The position numbers and the translations under genes are program-made. Shown here piece by piece: positions 1 through 8,448 of a stretch of DNA of 64,000 nt. The notes under the pieces are model-generated. The model saw nothing but the letters and a program-made list of their open reading frames with translations, searched no databases and was not told where the DNA came from. Positions within the stretch are counted from its first letter, which is position 1. Each line of letters starts with the position of its first letter. The stretch is from Pseudomonadota bacterium. GTDB lineage: Bacteria; Pseudomonadota; Gammaproteobacteria; Pseudomonadales; Oceanobacteraceae. The stretch is from assembly GCA_030145845.1 (NCBI GenBank), contig JAIXHJ010000013.1, positions 1 through 64,000 on the forward strand. The letters are read 5' to 3'.

Positions 1-196
1 CCGCACTCAGTGCGTTAAATACCGTTCCCGACGGTATTGTGTTGCCCGCCATCCCTGGCGGTCACCCTGCGGGCCGCACTCAGTGCGTTAAATACCGTTC
101 CCGACGGTATTGTGTTGCCCGCCATCCGTGGCGGTCACCCTGCGGGCCGCACTCGGTGCGTTAAATACCGTTCCCGACGGCATTCTGTTGCCCGCT
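1..196. repeat. 73-bp tandem repeat built of hairpins (about 2.7 copies, cut by window edge)
   Basis: Copies begin at 1, 74 and 147. The first two are nearly identical and the third decays after about 50 bases. Each unit carries three inverted repeats: CGCACT-c-AGTGCG (2-14), AATACCGT-tcccg-ACGGTATT (18-38) and CCGCCA-tccc-TGGCGG (46-61). The array probably continues left of the window. A reading frame crosses it (37-321), but its repetitive translation and lack of any family features argue against coding. It ends about 150 bases before the promoter of the TonB receptor gene. Confidence 0.85.
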
Positions 197-317
197 ATTG
201 GTGTTCTTATGCTGGAAATCCCTCGTTTCCGGCAGGGTTCTGCTGCTCTGGCTGTCAGTTCCTGGTAAATCCGGCCGGCTTTGACCTCCTGTTAGAGAAT
301 AAGTTTCTCATTTGCTG

Positions 318-369
318 TTGATATTCATTCTCAAATAATGGATTATTTGTGAATGATAATGATTAACAA
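318..369 (+). promoter_or_regulatory. Fur-box-like operator and promoter of the TonB receptor gene
   Basis: A TTGATA hexamer (318-323) lies 17 bases before GATTAT (341-346). Immediately downstream is an A/T-rich Fur-box-like stretch, gaatgataatgattaac (351-367), matching the repeated GATAAT hexamers of Fur sites. The location over the expected transcription start fits iron repression of a siderophore receptor. This is a match by eye; no score was computed. Confidence 0.65.
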
Positions 370-401
370 CTAATGAAGCCCATTTTATCAGGAGAGAATC
401 T

Positions 402-2357
402 ATGCGTTTCAAACACCATATGCTGGCTTTGGCCGTTGCCAACCTGGGGGCGCTGGCACTGGTGCCGGCTCATGCAGACGAGGCGGAGAAAGAACTCGAC
501 AGCGTTGTCACGACGGCGACTCTGACCGCCCGTGATTCTGCCAAGGTACCGGCATTCAGCACGGTGATTACCGCTGAGGATATTGCCAGGTCACCGGTTA
601 CCAGTCTGGCGGATCTGCTGCGTGACACCGTTGGTGTCAACAACTATACCGACAGCCTTGGCCGCGACGAGCTGCGTATCCGTGGCCTGGGTGGTGAGTA
701 CACGCTGATTCTGGTGAACGGCAAGCGTGTATCCTCCGGTGCGGCTTTTGCCAAAGGCAGCGACGCAGACTACAGCTCCATTCCGCTGAACAGCATTGAG
801 CGCGTTGAAATCATCCGTGGCCCGATGTCTTCTGTTTACGGCGCTGATGCCATCGGTGGTGTGCTGAATATTATTACCAAAGCACCGGCTGATGAGTGGC
901 AGGGAAATGTGTCCGCAGAATACCGGACCATTGAATCCGGTGAAGACGGTGATCAGTACCGCGTTGGTGGTTCTGTGCGTGGTCAGCTGAGCAGCGATCT
1001 GCGCATGTCGCTGTCGGCCGAGCAGAATTTCCATGATGCCTGGTACGCTGATGCCGATGACAAGGATGCTGACGAAGCACCTAAGCTGGAAGAGAAGAAG
1101 AGCAGCAACCTGTTCACCACTTTCAGTTATGACGTTGCCAATGATCAGACCGTCGATCTGGATGTCGGCTACAACAAGGATGAGCGCCCGCTGGGTGTGT
1201 ACGCGTCCGGTGGCCGTACCCGTGATCAGGAAATCACCCGCCTGGATATTGCTCTGACCCATACCGGTGAATGGGACTGGGGTAAGACAACTGCTTATGT
1301 CAAACACGAAGACTCGGATGTACGCGATTTTAACTCCAGCTACGATGCACCACAGAACCACCATACCAAAGAGAAAAACCTGTACGCCAAAGCGTATCTG
1401 AATACCCGTCAGGGCATTGTCGATATTCTGGCCGGTGTGGATTACCGTCAGCAGATTATTGAAGATAAAACGACCTATCTGCAGACCGGTAAACTGACCA
1501 TTGATGAATGGGCGGCTTTCTTCCAGGGCGAAGTTGCCGTGATGGACGATCTGAGCATCACGCTGGGTGGCCGCTATGACGATCACGAAATTTTCGGCAA
1601 TAACTTTTCACCAAAAGTGTATGCGGTATACAGCCTGACCGACAGCATCACGCTGAAAGGTGGTATCAGTGAAGCCTTCAAAGCGCCGGATGGCAGTTAC
1701 CTGAGTCCGGAATACAGTGTGATCAGTTGTGGTGGTGCCTGCTACCTGGCCGGTAATCCGGATCTGGAGGCAGAAAGCAGTACCAACTATGAAGCGGGTA
1801 TTGAAGTCCGTGAAGCCATCTGGGATCTGAGTCTGTCCTGGTTTAAAAATGATATCGATGATCTGATTGAGCGTCAGATTACCTACGATGCAAATGACGA
1901 TCCGATTGCCGCAGAATGGATTAACGTCGCTAAAGCGAAAACAGAAGGCTATGAGCTGGCTGCTTCTGTTGATGCGCTGCAGAGTCTGTCATTTTCCGGT
2001 AACTATACTTACACCGATACGGAATATACCGATGCCGACGGCGAAACTGTCGTGATGGAAGGCCGTCCGGAGCATCAGGCTAACCTGAGGGCCGACTGGC
2101 GTGCGACCGATATGCTGAGCGCCAGTGTCAGTGTGAATTATCTGGCGGGTATGCAGTACTCCAGCAGCGGTGAATATCCGGTACTGCCATCCTACTACCG
2201 TACCGATCTGGGTCTGGTTGCGGCGGTTACTTCCGACCTGACATTGCGCGCCGGTGTTAAAAATGTAACGGATGTTCATCTGGATGAAATGGATGATAAC
2301 TTCAATACATTTGAACTGGGCCGTAACTACTACGTCAGTGGCAGCTACAACTTCTGA
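402..2357 (+). CDS. TonB-dependent catecholate siderophore receptor (IrgA/Cir/FepA type)
   Basis: This is a 651-residue outer-membrane receptor expected to import a ferric catecholate using TonB energy. It has a signal peptide (about residues 1-25, ending AHA), then a TonB-box-like LDSVVTTA stretch. The plug domain (about 40-155) carries LRIRGLGG and VEIIRGPMSSVYGADAIGG. The C-terminal beta-barrel ends in a terminal aromatic residue (YNF). ATG 402 has a ggagag ribosome site at 391. The length is close to IrgA and CirA (about 650) and shorter than FepA. The Fur-type site upstream and the biosynthetic genes downstream indicate that it takes up the siderophore made here. The exact ligand is inferred from context. 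Confidence 0.93.
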   Translation: MRFKHHMLALAVANLGALALVPAHADEAEKELDSVVTTATLTARDSAKVPAFSTVITAEDIARSPVTSLADLLRDTVGVNNYTDSLGRDELRIRGLGGEYTLILVNGKRVSSGAAFAKGSDADYSSIPLNSIERVEIIRGPMSSVYGADAIGGVLNIITKAPADEWQGNVSAEYRTIESGEDGDQYRVGGSVRGQLSSDLRMSLSAEQNFHDAWYADADDKDADEAPKLEEKKSSNLFTTFSYDVANDQTVDLDVGYNKDERPLGVYASGGRTRDQEITRLDIALTHTGEWDWGKTTAYVKHEDSDVRDFNSSYDAPQNHHTKEKNLYAKAYLNTRQGIVDILAGVDYRQQIIEDKTTYLQTGKLTIDEWAAFFQGEVAVMDDLSITLGGRYDDHEIFGNNFSPKVYAVYSLTDSITLKGGISEAFKAPDGSYLSPEYSVISCGGACYLAGNPDLEAESSTNYEAGIEVREAIWDLSLSWFKNDIDDLIERQITYDANDDPIAAEWINVAKAKTEGYELAASVDALQSLSFSGNYTYTDTEYTDADGETVVMEGRPEHQANLRADWRATDMLSASVSVNYLAGMQYSSSGEYPVLPSYYRTDLGLVAAVTSDLTLRAGVKNVTDVHLDEMDDNFNTFELGRNYYVSGSYNF

Positions 2358-2375
2358 TACTGTCGGTAAAAAATG

Positions 2376-2413
2376 GAAAAAGGCACACAGCGTTCAGCTG
2401 TGTGCCTTTTTCT
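2376..2413 (+). terminator. Rho-independent terminator after the receptor gene
   Basis: GGCACACAGC and GCTGTGTGCC form a strong stem with a short loop, preceded by an A run and followed by TTTTT. It lies 20 bases after the receptor stop codon. It overlaps the first candidate ATG of the next gene (2373), which argues that the next gene starts further downstream. Confidence 0.9.
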
Positions 2414-2429
2414 TTGCATGGGAGTCAGG

Positions 2430-3203
2430 GTGGAACATTATCAGCTGACGTCGTTTACTGCCGGTGACAGCAACAGGGTGCTGCTGGTGCGCTGTAATGT
2501 CTGTCTGCATCACTTCCGTGATGAGGATTTTAATACCGGCGGAATTTATTTCCCGCCAGCGCTGTACCCGGCGGTGCAGAAAAGAAAAGCGGAATATCTC
2601 GCCGGACGTCTCGCTGCCCGCCATGCCATGGCCGGGCTGGGCCTGCCGCTGCAGCCGGTTTTATCCGCAGAAGACCGCAGTCCGTGCTGGCCGGAAGGGT
2701 TAACCGGCTCGATATCCCATCGCAGCGCCGATGGGGCTGCTACCGCCTTCTGTCTGCTGGGGCATCAGTCTGTTGTCCGCCGGCTGGGGGTCGACAGTGA
2801 AACGGTTATGAGCGCTGAGGTTTGTCAGGCGGTTAAGGGGCAGTTTACCGATCACGCTGAACAGAGCCTGCTGGTGGCAGAGAGCAACCAGAAGATTATT
2901 CCTCTGCCGGCACTGTATACCCTGTTGTTTTCCGCCAAAGAAACCCTGTTCAAGGCGCTGTACCCGGAAGTCAGGTGCTATTTTGATTTTCTTGATGCAG
3001 AGCTGACGGGGTTTAACTGGCAGGCAGACTTTCCGTCAGTGGATTATATAAAGACTATAAGTACCATGGCGGAAAATCCGCTCTGTGGTTGTCTGCTGTT
3101 GCGGCAGAAAACCCGTCTGGGTAAGACGCTGCCCACCGGCACTCAGCACAGGGTATTTTTCCTGCTGACGGAAGATCAGGTATTAACCCTGATGCTCCGT
3201 TGA
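2430..3203 (+). CDS. entD: 4'-phosphopantetheinyl transferase, EntD type
   Basis: It transfers phosphopantetheine from CoA onto the carrier domains of EntB and the NRPS, a step required for catecholate assembly. EntD-family hallmarks are visible: KRKAEYLAGRLAAR, GLTGSISH, LGVDSE (Mg-binding acidic pair) and FSAKETLFKALYP with the K-E-x-x-x-K signature. I chose GTG 2430 because a GGAG site lies 5 bases upstream. In-frame ATGs at 2373 and 2418 have no ribosome site, and the first sits inside the terminator. The length (257 residues) is normal for EntD. Its 3' end overlaps the convergent TolC-like gene by 21 bases. Confidence 0.88.
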   Translation: MEHYQLTSFTAGDSNRVLLVRCNVCLHHFRDEDFNTGGIYFPPALYPAVQKRKAEYLAGRLAARHAMAGLGLPLQPVLSAEDRSPCWPEGLTGSISHRSADGAATAFCLLGHQSVVRRLGVDSETVMSAEVCQAVKGQFTDHAEQSLLVAESNQKIIPLPALYTLLFSAKETLFKALYPEVRCYFDFLDAELTGFNWQADFPSVDYIKTISTMAENPLCGCLLLRQKTRLGKTLPTGTQHRVFFLLTEDQVLTLMLR

Positions 3204-4526
3204 CAGCCACTGATCCAGCAGGGAGATATCAGTCTGATCCAGCACGCCGGCGTAATATTTCAGCTGAACCAGCCGGGTCAGATAATCGTAACGGGCATGT
3301 TCATAATCTCTCTGCGCCTGATGCAGTATTTTTCTCGCCTGCAGTACATCCACCATATTACGCGTACCGGTACGGTGTGCCTGTTCTGTGGCGGCCAGTG
3401 CAGCCGATGCTGAGGTAATTACCTGCCGGCGGGCAGCGATATTTTTTACCGTATTATTCAGCAGGTGCAGCATACGGCGGACCTCATAACTTACATGACG
3501 GCGTTGTTTTTCCACGTCATGGGCTGCCGCCCGGAGCTGCCAGTCAGCCTGTTTCCGGCGGCCATAATCGCGGCCGCCGTTCAGCAGTGGCAGCGTTATC
3601 TGTGCGCTCAGGGTGGTGGTGGTTTCATGGTAGTGACTGTCACCACGGACTCTGTCGTGAGCACGGGAAAACGACATGGATGCGGAGGGGAGGTGGCGGC
3701 CACTGCTGGCATAATACTGCTGACGGGCTGTATCCAGCTGTGCGCTGGCTTCACGTATCAGCAGCTGTTGCTGCCAGGCATGGTCAGCCCATTGCCGGCT
3801 CTGCTCTGTCGATAACGGTGGTAAGGCAATACCGGACTGCAGTGGCCGCAGCGGCGGGACATCGCTGCCGGTCAGTTGCTGTACTTTTTCATAACTGACA
3901 GCAACGCCGGCTTCAGCTGAGTGCAGTCCGGCAAGCGCCGTATCGTAAGCGGCACGGGCCTCTTCTGCTTCGATCGCAGTAACCAGACCGGCCCGGTGGC
4001 GCTGCACGGCATAATGAAGGGATTCGCGGATGGCGGCGACTTCAGCCCGGGCCGCCATCAGACTGACTTCCGCCTTGAGTGTGGTGGCATATGCTTCGGT
4101 AACACGCAGAATCAGCGTCTGGCGCGCAATTTCCAGACTGACATCGGCAGCCTGCTGCTGTGCCCGGGCAGCGCGGTAACGGTACCAGGCTTCAGCATCG
4201 AACAGTGTCTGGCTTAACTGCACGGCGTAACTCTGGCTGCGGTAATTTTCTTCCGCAGTATTCATATTTTCAGTGCTGTGAGAAAAATTAATGCTGAGCC
4301 CGGCCTGGGGCAGCAGCGCCCCGCGTTGCGCTATGACCTGATATTTTCCTGCCTGATGGCTGACTTCGGCTTCTTTCAGCAGCGGATCATTATTCTGCGC
4401 CAGTTGAAAAATATGACTTAAACCGGTCTGGCTGGCTGCCGTTTTTGTGGCCATGAATAACAGTAACGGCAACAGAATCCATAACGCCATATTGGCAGCA
4501 GACGGGCTGCAGCACTCCCTGTTCAC
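3183..4526 (-). CDS. TolC-family outer-membrane efflux protein
   Basis: This is a 447-residue outer-membrane channel with two OEP repeats, long alpha-helical Gln/Ala-rich segments and the family-typical NxDPLLKEAE start of the mature protein. The likely start is GTG 4526, five bases after a GGGAG site; the signal peptide MALWILLPLLLFMATKTAASQ-like segment follows at about residues 13-33. A TTG at 4553 is less likely. It is transcribed divergently from entC across an intergenic region with a Fur box. It is therefore a good candidate for the outer-membrane exit duct of the RND pump at 9260-13611 in siderophore export. That pairing is inference from position. Confidence 0.85.
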   Translation of the reverse strand: MNRECCSPSAANMALWILLPLLLFMATKTAASQTGLSHIFQLAQNNDPLLKEAEVSHQAGKYQVIAQRGALLPQAGLSINFSHSTENMNTAEENYRSQSYAVQLSQTLFDAEAWYRYRAARAQQQAADVSLEIARQTLILRVTEAYATTLKAEVSLMAARAEVAAIRESLHYAVQRHRAGLVTAIEAEEARAAYDTALAGLHSAEAGVAVSYEKVQQLTGSDVPPLRPLQSGIALPPLSTEQSRQWADHAWQQQLLIREASAQLDTARQQYYASSGRHLPSASMSFSRAHDRVRGDSHYHETTTTLSAQITLPLLNGGRDYGRRKQADWQLRAAAHDVEKQRRHVSYEVRRMLHLLNNTVKNIAARRQVITSASAALAATEQAHRTGTRNMVDVLQARKILHQAQRDYEHARYDYLTRLVQLKYYAGVLDQTDISLLDQWLSTEHQG

Positions 4527-4597
4527 CAGTAACTCCCGGGCATTTAATAACAAAGAATTATTTTAATCAGCGACAGATTATTTACGTCTGACAGTAA

Positions 4598-4650
4598 TTG
4601 ACATTCTGTCCGCCGCCGCTGTATCGTACAAATGATAAGCATTATCATTA
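4598..4650 (+). promoter_or_regulatory. entC operon promoter with near-perfect Fur box
   Basis: TTGACA (4598-4603) and TATCGT (4622-4627, 18-base spacer) are followed by aatgataagcattatcatt (4631-4649), a nearly perfect palindrome matching the Fur consensus. It sits over the expected transcription start of entCEBA-RND. It could also repress the divergent TolC-like gene, which begins 105 bases to the left. Confidence 0.85.
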
Positions 4651-4672
4651 ACGTTTGAATGCGAGGTGTCAA

Positions 4673-5896
4673 GTGAATCATCCTCTGTCCGGCATCGGCG
4701 ATGGCCGTTTGGGTTATGTTTCTTCTGCACCGGTCCGGTCTGCTCCTGATACCGGTTCTGCGTCGTTTTATTTTTCTTCCGGCAGGCGGAAAATTTCTGC
4801 CCGTGGCATTGCTGAGCATATTGCGGCACCGCTTGGTTATGACAGCGGGCAGCGCGAGGATTTTCATAAAACAATCGCCTCGGCACTGAACCGGGCCAAA
4901 GCCTATGGTCAGAAAAATCCGCTGGTGATTGGTGCGCTGCCGTTTGACAGCGCACAACCGGCAACGCTGTATATTCCGCGGGAAGTGACTGTCAGTGAGG
5001 GCAGCGGCGCGGAACACAATGCTGCGCCGGATGTGGCGCTGGCAGAAAAACCGTCGGCGGCGGTTGTACGTGTGGAAAGTATTCCCGCCGAGGCACGTTT
5101 CAAGCAGGCGGTTGAACAGGCGGTTGCCAATTTCCGTCTCAGTGATATCCGCAAGGCGGTGCTGTCGCGCATACTGAATATTGAGCTGAACGGCATGATT
5201 GATACCGATGCGGTGTTCCGGCGGCTGTGTGCGCAGAATCCGTCCGGCTATCATTTCCGGCTGCCTCTGGCGGATGGTTCTGAGCTGATCGGCGCCAGCC
5301 CTGAACTGCTGCTGCGCAAGGAAGGTCCGCGTATTTATTCCAACCCGCTGGCGGGTTCAGCAAAACGTCAGCTCAATGCTGCAGATGACCGCCGGGTAAG
5401 CGAAATGCTGTGTGGTTCGGCGAAAGATAATTACGAACATAAACTGGTTATTGATGATATCCGCCAGGTTCTGGCTCCCTTCTGTGCCGGGCTGGACGTG
5501 CCGGATAAACCGTCGCTGATCAATACGCCGGCTATGTGGCATTTATCCACGTATATTACCGGTACGGTTTCTGCGCCGTCGGTTACGGCGCTGGAAATTG
5601 CTTCGCGCCTGCACCCGACACCGGCGGTGTGTGGTTTTCCGACCCGTCAGGCACATAAATTAATTAATCTGGTTGAGCCTTATGAGCGCGGGCCGTTCGC
5701 CGGGATGGTGGGCTGGTGTGACAGTCACGGCGATGGTGAATGGGTGGTGACCATCCGCTGTGGCCGGATTGAGCGCAATACCGCACAGATTTTTGCCGGT
5801 GCCGGTATTGTTGAAGATTCCTCGCCGGAAGCGGAATGGGCAGAAACCCAGGCCAAAATGCAGACCATGCTGAAGGCGCTGGGGGTTACGTTATGA
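4673..5896 (+). CDS. entC: Isochorismate synthase
   Basis: It converts chorismate to isochorismate, the first committed step to 2,3-dihydroxybenzoate (DHB). The chorismate-binding fold is recognisable over the C-terminal two thirds: FRLPLADGSELIGASPE, NPLAGSAKR, HKLVIDDIR, HLSTYITGTV, LHPTPAVCGFP and the end motif GPFAGMVGW. GTG 4673 was chosen because GAGG lies six bases upstream; TTG 4655 is the alternative. The product has 407 residues, similar to EntC and DhbC. It is the first gene of the Fur-controlled entCEBA-RND operon and its stop overlaps the entE start (ATGA). Confidence 0.93.
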   Translation: MNHPLSGIGDGRLGYVSSAPVRSAPDTGSASFYFSSGRRKISARGIAEHIAAPLGYDSGQREDFHKTIASALNRAKAYGQKNPLVIGALPFDSAQPATLYIPREVTVSEGSGAEHNAAPDVALAEKPSAAVVRVESIPAEARFKQAVEQAVANFRLSDIRKAVLSRILNIELNGMIDTDAVFRRLCAQNPSGYHFRLPLADGSELIGASPELLLRKEGPRIYSNPLAGSAKRQLNAADDRRVSEMLCGSAKDNYEHKLVIDDIRQVLAPFCAGLDVPDKPSLINTPAMWHLSTYITGTVSAPSVTALEIASRLHPTPAVCGFPTRQAHKLINLVEPYERGPFAGMVGWCDSHGDGEWVVTIRCGRIERNTAQIFAGAGIVEDSSPEAEWAETQAKMQTMLKALGVTL

Positions 5897-7542
5897 GCGG
5901 AGCTGACACATACCGCCGGATTGAATTCACCCCCTGGCCGGAGGCACTGGCACAAAGTTACCGCGCGCAGGGATTGTGGGCAGGAAAGCCGCTCAGTGAC
6001 ATTATCGACCGGCACTGTTCGTCGGAGGCCACCGCATTAATCTGTGGCCAGCGCCACATCAGTTATGCCCGCTTCAGTCAGCTCACGGATCAGCTGGCGG
6101 CCGGATTATCGGCCAGTGGACTGGGGCCGGGCGATACCGCACTGGTACAGCTGCCGAATATTGCTGAATTTTATCTGCTGTTTTTTGCTCTGCTGAAAGC
6201 CGGTATTGCTCCGGTTAACGCACTGTACAGTCATCAGCGGCTGGAGCTGACAGCCTATGCTGCGCAGTTAAAACCATCATTGCTGATCGCCAGTCGTGGA
6301 CATCGCCTTTTCAGCGATGATGTTTTTATTGAAGAACTGCAAGAAATTGCGCCGCCACTGCGTCAGACCGTGCTGTTGAGTGAGCAGACTCAGATTGAAA
6401 ATCTGGCGGATCTGGTGAGTATTAACCGGGCGGATCATTTTGCCCCGGTGGCCGCTTCTGAGGTGGCGTTTTTCCAGTTGTCCGGTGGCAGTACCGGAAC
6501 GCCGAAACTGATTCCCCGGACCCATGATGATTATTACTACAGTATCCGCCGCAGTGCGGAAATCTGTGAACTGTCGGCTGCCAGCCGTTATCTGTGTGCC
6601 TTACCGGCGGCTCACAATTATCCGTTAAGTTCACCGGGTTCTCTCGGTATTTTTTATGCCGGCGGGACGGTGGTCATGGCCCCGGATCCGGAGCCGCTGC
6701 ATTGTTTTTCCCTGATTGAACAACATGCTGTGACCATGACGGCTCTGGTGCCGTCTGCGGTGACTTTATGGCTGCAGGCCGCAGCCGGGCGGCAGCAACC
6801 GCTGCAGACACTGAAACTGCTGCAGGTCGGTGGTGCCAGCTTTGCGCCGGCACTGGCACAGCAGGTGCCGTCCCGCCTGGGTTGTGCCCTGCAGCAGGTA
6901 TTCGGTATGGCTGAAGGGCTGGTGAATTACACCCGCCTGCATGACAGCGCGGAAAAAATCTTTACCACTCAGGGCTATCCCATGAGTGATGCCGACGAGA
7001 TACGCATTATTGACCCTGAAACCGGGGCAATGGCAGCAGACGGTGAAACCGGGATGTTACTGACGCGCGGGCCTTATACCTTCCGCGGTTATTACCGTGC
7101 CGCTGAACATAATGCAGATGCATTTACGGCAGAGGGTTTTTATTCCTCCGGTGATCTGGTGCGGCGTGATGGCGACGGTTATCTGACCGTGGTTGGCCGG
7201 GTAAAAGATCAGATTAACCGCGGCGGTGAAAAAATCGCGGCCGAAGAAATTGAGAATCTTTTACTGAAACATCCGCAGATCAGTGCGGCGGCGCTGATTT
7301 CGGTGGCCGATGATCGGCTGGGCGAAAAGAGTCTCGCCTGTGTGGTCAGCCGCGACCCGGCACTGAAAGCGGTCGCTCTGCGTAAATACCTGCGCACACT
7401 CGGCATTGCCGACTATAAGCTGCCGGATAAATTCCGCCTGCTGAAGACACTGCCGCTGACGGCGGTGGGAAAAACTGACAAAAAAACACTCCGCAGGATG
7501 ATGGCCGAACAAGCCAAAGTCGGAGACGAAGCGCTGAGCTGA
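5893..7542 (+). CDS. entE: 2,3-dihydroxybenzoate-AMP ligase
   Basis: It activates DHB as the acyl-adenylate and loads it onto the aryl carrier domain of EntB. It has 549 residues of the ANL superfamily, as in EntE and DhbE. The P-loop-like SGGSTGTPKLIPR is at about 196-208, the QQVFGMAEGLVNYTR motif is typical of aryl-acid ligases, and YSSGDLVRRDGDGY and the catalytic lysine region AVGKTDKKTLRR lie near the C terminus. ATG 5893 overlaps the entC stop as ATGA, so the two are translationally coupled. An earlier in-frame ATG (5836) lies inside entC and is less likely. Confidence 0.94.
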   Translation: MSGADTYRRIEFTPWPEALAQSYRAQGLWAGKPLSDIIDRHCSSEATALICGQRHISYARFSQLTDQLAAGLSASGLGPGDTALVQLPNIAEFYLLFFALLKAGIAPVNALYSHQRLELTAYAAQLKPSLLIASRGHRLFSDDVFIEELQEIAPPLRQTVLLSEQTQIENLADLVSINRADHFAPVAASEVAFFQLSGGSTGTPKLIPRTHDDYYYSIRRSAEICELSAASRYLCALPAAHNYPLSSPGSLGIFYAGGTVVMAPDPEPLHCFSLIEQHAVTMTALVPSAVTLWLQAAAGRQQPLQTLKLLQVGGASFAPALAQQVPSRLGCALQQVFGMAEGLVNYTRLHDSAEKIFTTQGYPMSDADEIRIIDPETGAMAADGETGMLLTRGPYTFRGYYRAAEHNADAFTAEGFYSSGDLVRRDGDGYLTVVGRVKDQINRGGEKIAAEEIENLLLKHPQISAAALISVADDRLGEKSLACVVSRDPALKAVALRKYLRTLGIADYKLPDKFRLLKTLPLTAVGKTDKKTLRRMMAEQAKVGDEALS

Positions 7543-7550
7543 GGATTATT

Positions 7551-8447
7551 ATGAGCATTCCATCCATTACCTCTTATCCACTGCCGCAGGCCGGCGACTT
7601 ACCCGACAATAAAGTCAGCTGGCAGGTTATGCCTGAGCGGGCGGTACTGCTGATTCACGATATGCAGGATTATTTTCTGCGTTTTTATGGCGACGGCAAT
7701 CCGTTGGCGGAAAATCTGATTAATAACACGGCCAGTCTGATCCGCTGGGCACGGCAACAGGGGATTCCGGTCGTCTATACGGCCCAGCCAACTGAGCAGA
7801 GTGATGCGGACCGGGCTCTGCTGAATGATATGTGGGGGCCGGGGCTGACCCGCGCTGATCCGGCCTTGCGTAATATTGCTGCACCGCTGGCTCCTCAGGC
7901 TGACGATACGGTGCTGGTGAAATGGCGTTACAGCGCTTTTCAGCGTTCACCGCTGCAGGAGCGGATGCAGGCATGGCAACGCGATCAGCTGCTGATTGCC
8001 GGTGTGTATGCTCATATCGGCTGTATGACTACGGCACTGGATGCCTTCATGCGTGATATTCAGCCATTTATGCTGGCCGATGCGGTGGCGGATTTTTCTC
8101 ACGACGAACATAAGATGGCGCTGGATTATGTCGCCCGCCGTTGTGGTGTGGTGCTGACGCTGGCACAGCTGCCGGATTTTCCGCCGCCGGCCGCCGCGGC
8201 CTCTTCTCCTGTCAGTCGTGATGATCTGCTGCAGCGGATTCTGCAGCTGATTGATGAAGATGCCGGTGAATTTGATGGCGATGAATTACTGGTCGATTAC
8301 GGCCTCGATTCGGTGCAGGTGATGCAGCTGATCGGCGAATGGGAAAAACTCGGAATTAACGTACAGTTTGAAGAACTTGCCCGTCACGCCACCTTTAACG
8401 CCTGGTGGGATCTGATCAACCAGCGCCAGTCCGCCGGAGCAGCCTGA
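7551..8447 (+). CDS. entB: Isochorismatase with aryl carrier protein domain
   Basis: This is a bifunctional protein of 298 residues. The N-terminal isochorismatase domain (about 25-205) hydrolyses isochorismate to 2,3-dihydro-DHB; motifs are LLIHDMQDYFLRFY and GVYAHIGCMTTALDAFM with the nucleophilic Cys. The C-terminal aryl carrier domain (about 220-290) carries GLDSVQVM, with phosphopantetheine-accepting Ser at about 254. A Pro/Ala-rich linker joins the two. GAGG precedes ATG 7551. The carrier domain presents DHB to the first condensation domain of the NRPS at 21514. Confidence 0.95.
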   Translation: MSIPSITSYPLPQAGDLPDNKVSWQVMPERAVLLIHDMQDYFLRFYGDGNPLAENLINNTASLIRWARQQGIPVVYTAQPTEQSDADRALLNDMWGPGLTRADPALRNIAAPLAPQADDTVLVKWRYSAFQRSPLQERMQAWQRDQLLIAGVYAHIGCMTTALDAFMRDIQPFMLADAVADFSHDEHKMALDYVARRCGVVLTLAQLPDFPPPAAAASSPVSRDDLLQRILQLIDEDAGEFDGDELLVDYGLDSVQVMQLIGEWEKLGINVQFEELARHATFNAWWDLINQRQSAGAA

Positions 8448-8448
8448 T

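Noticed and set aside
1-196. CRISPR array
   Set aside because: The repeats are directly adjacent with no unique spacers, and no cas genes are present.
37-321. 94-residue reading frame across the left tandem repeat
   Set aside because: It is a by-product of the 73-bp repeats, has no ribosome site or family features and ends in the receptor promoter region.
591-1586. Long antisense frame (331 codons) inside the TonB receptor gene
   Set aside because: The plus-strand receptor has a clear signal peptide and plug motifs; the antisense frame has no recognisable domain and is a codon-bias shadow.
2373-2429. Upstream start of entD at 2373
   Set aside because: It lies within the receptor terminator and has no ribosome site; GTG 2430 has GGAG five bases before it.
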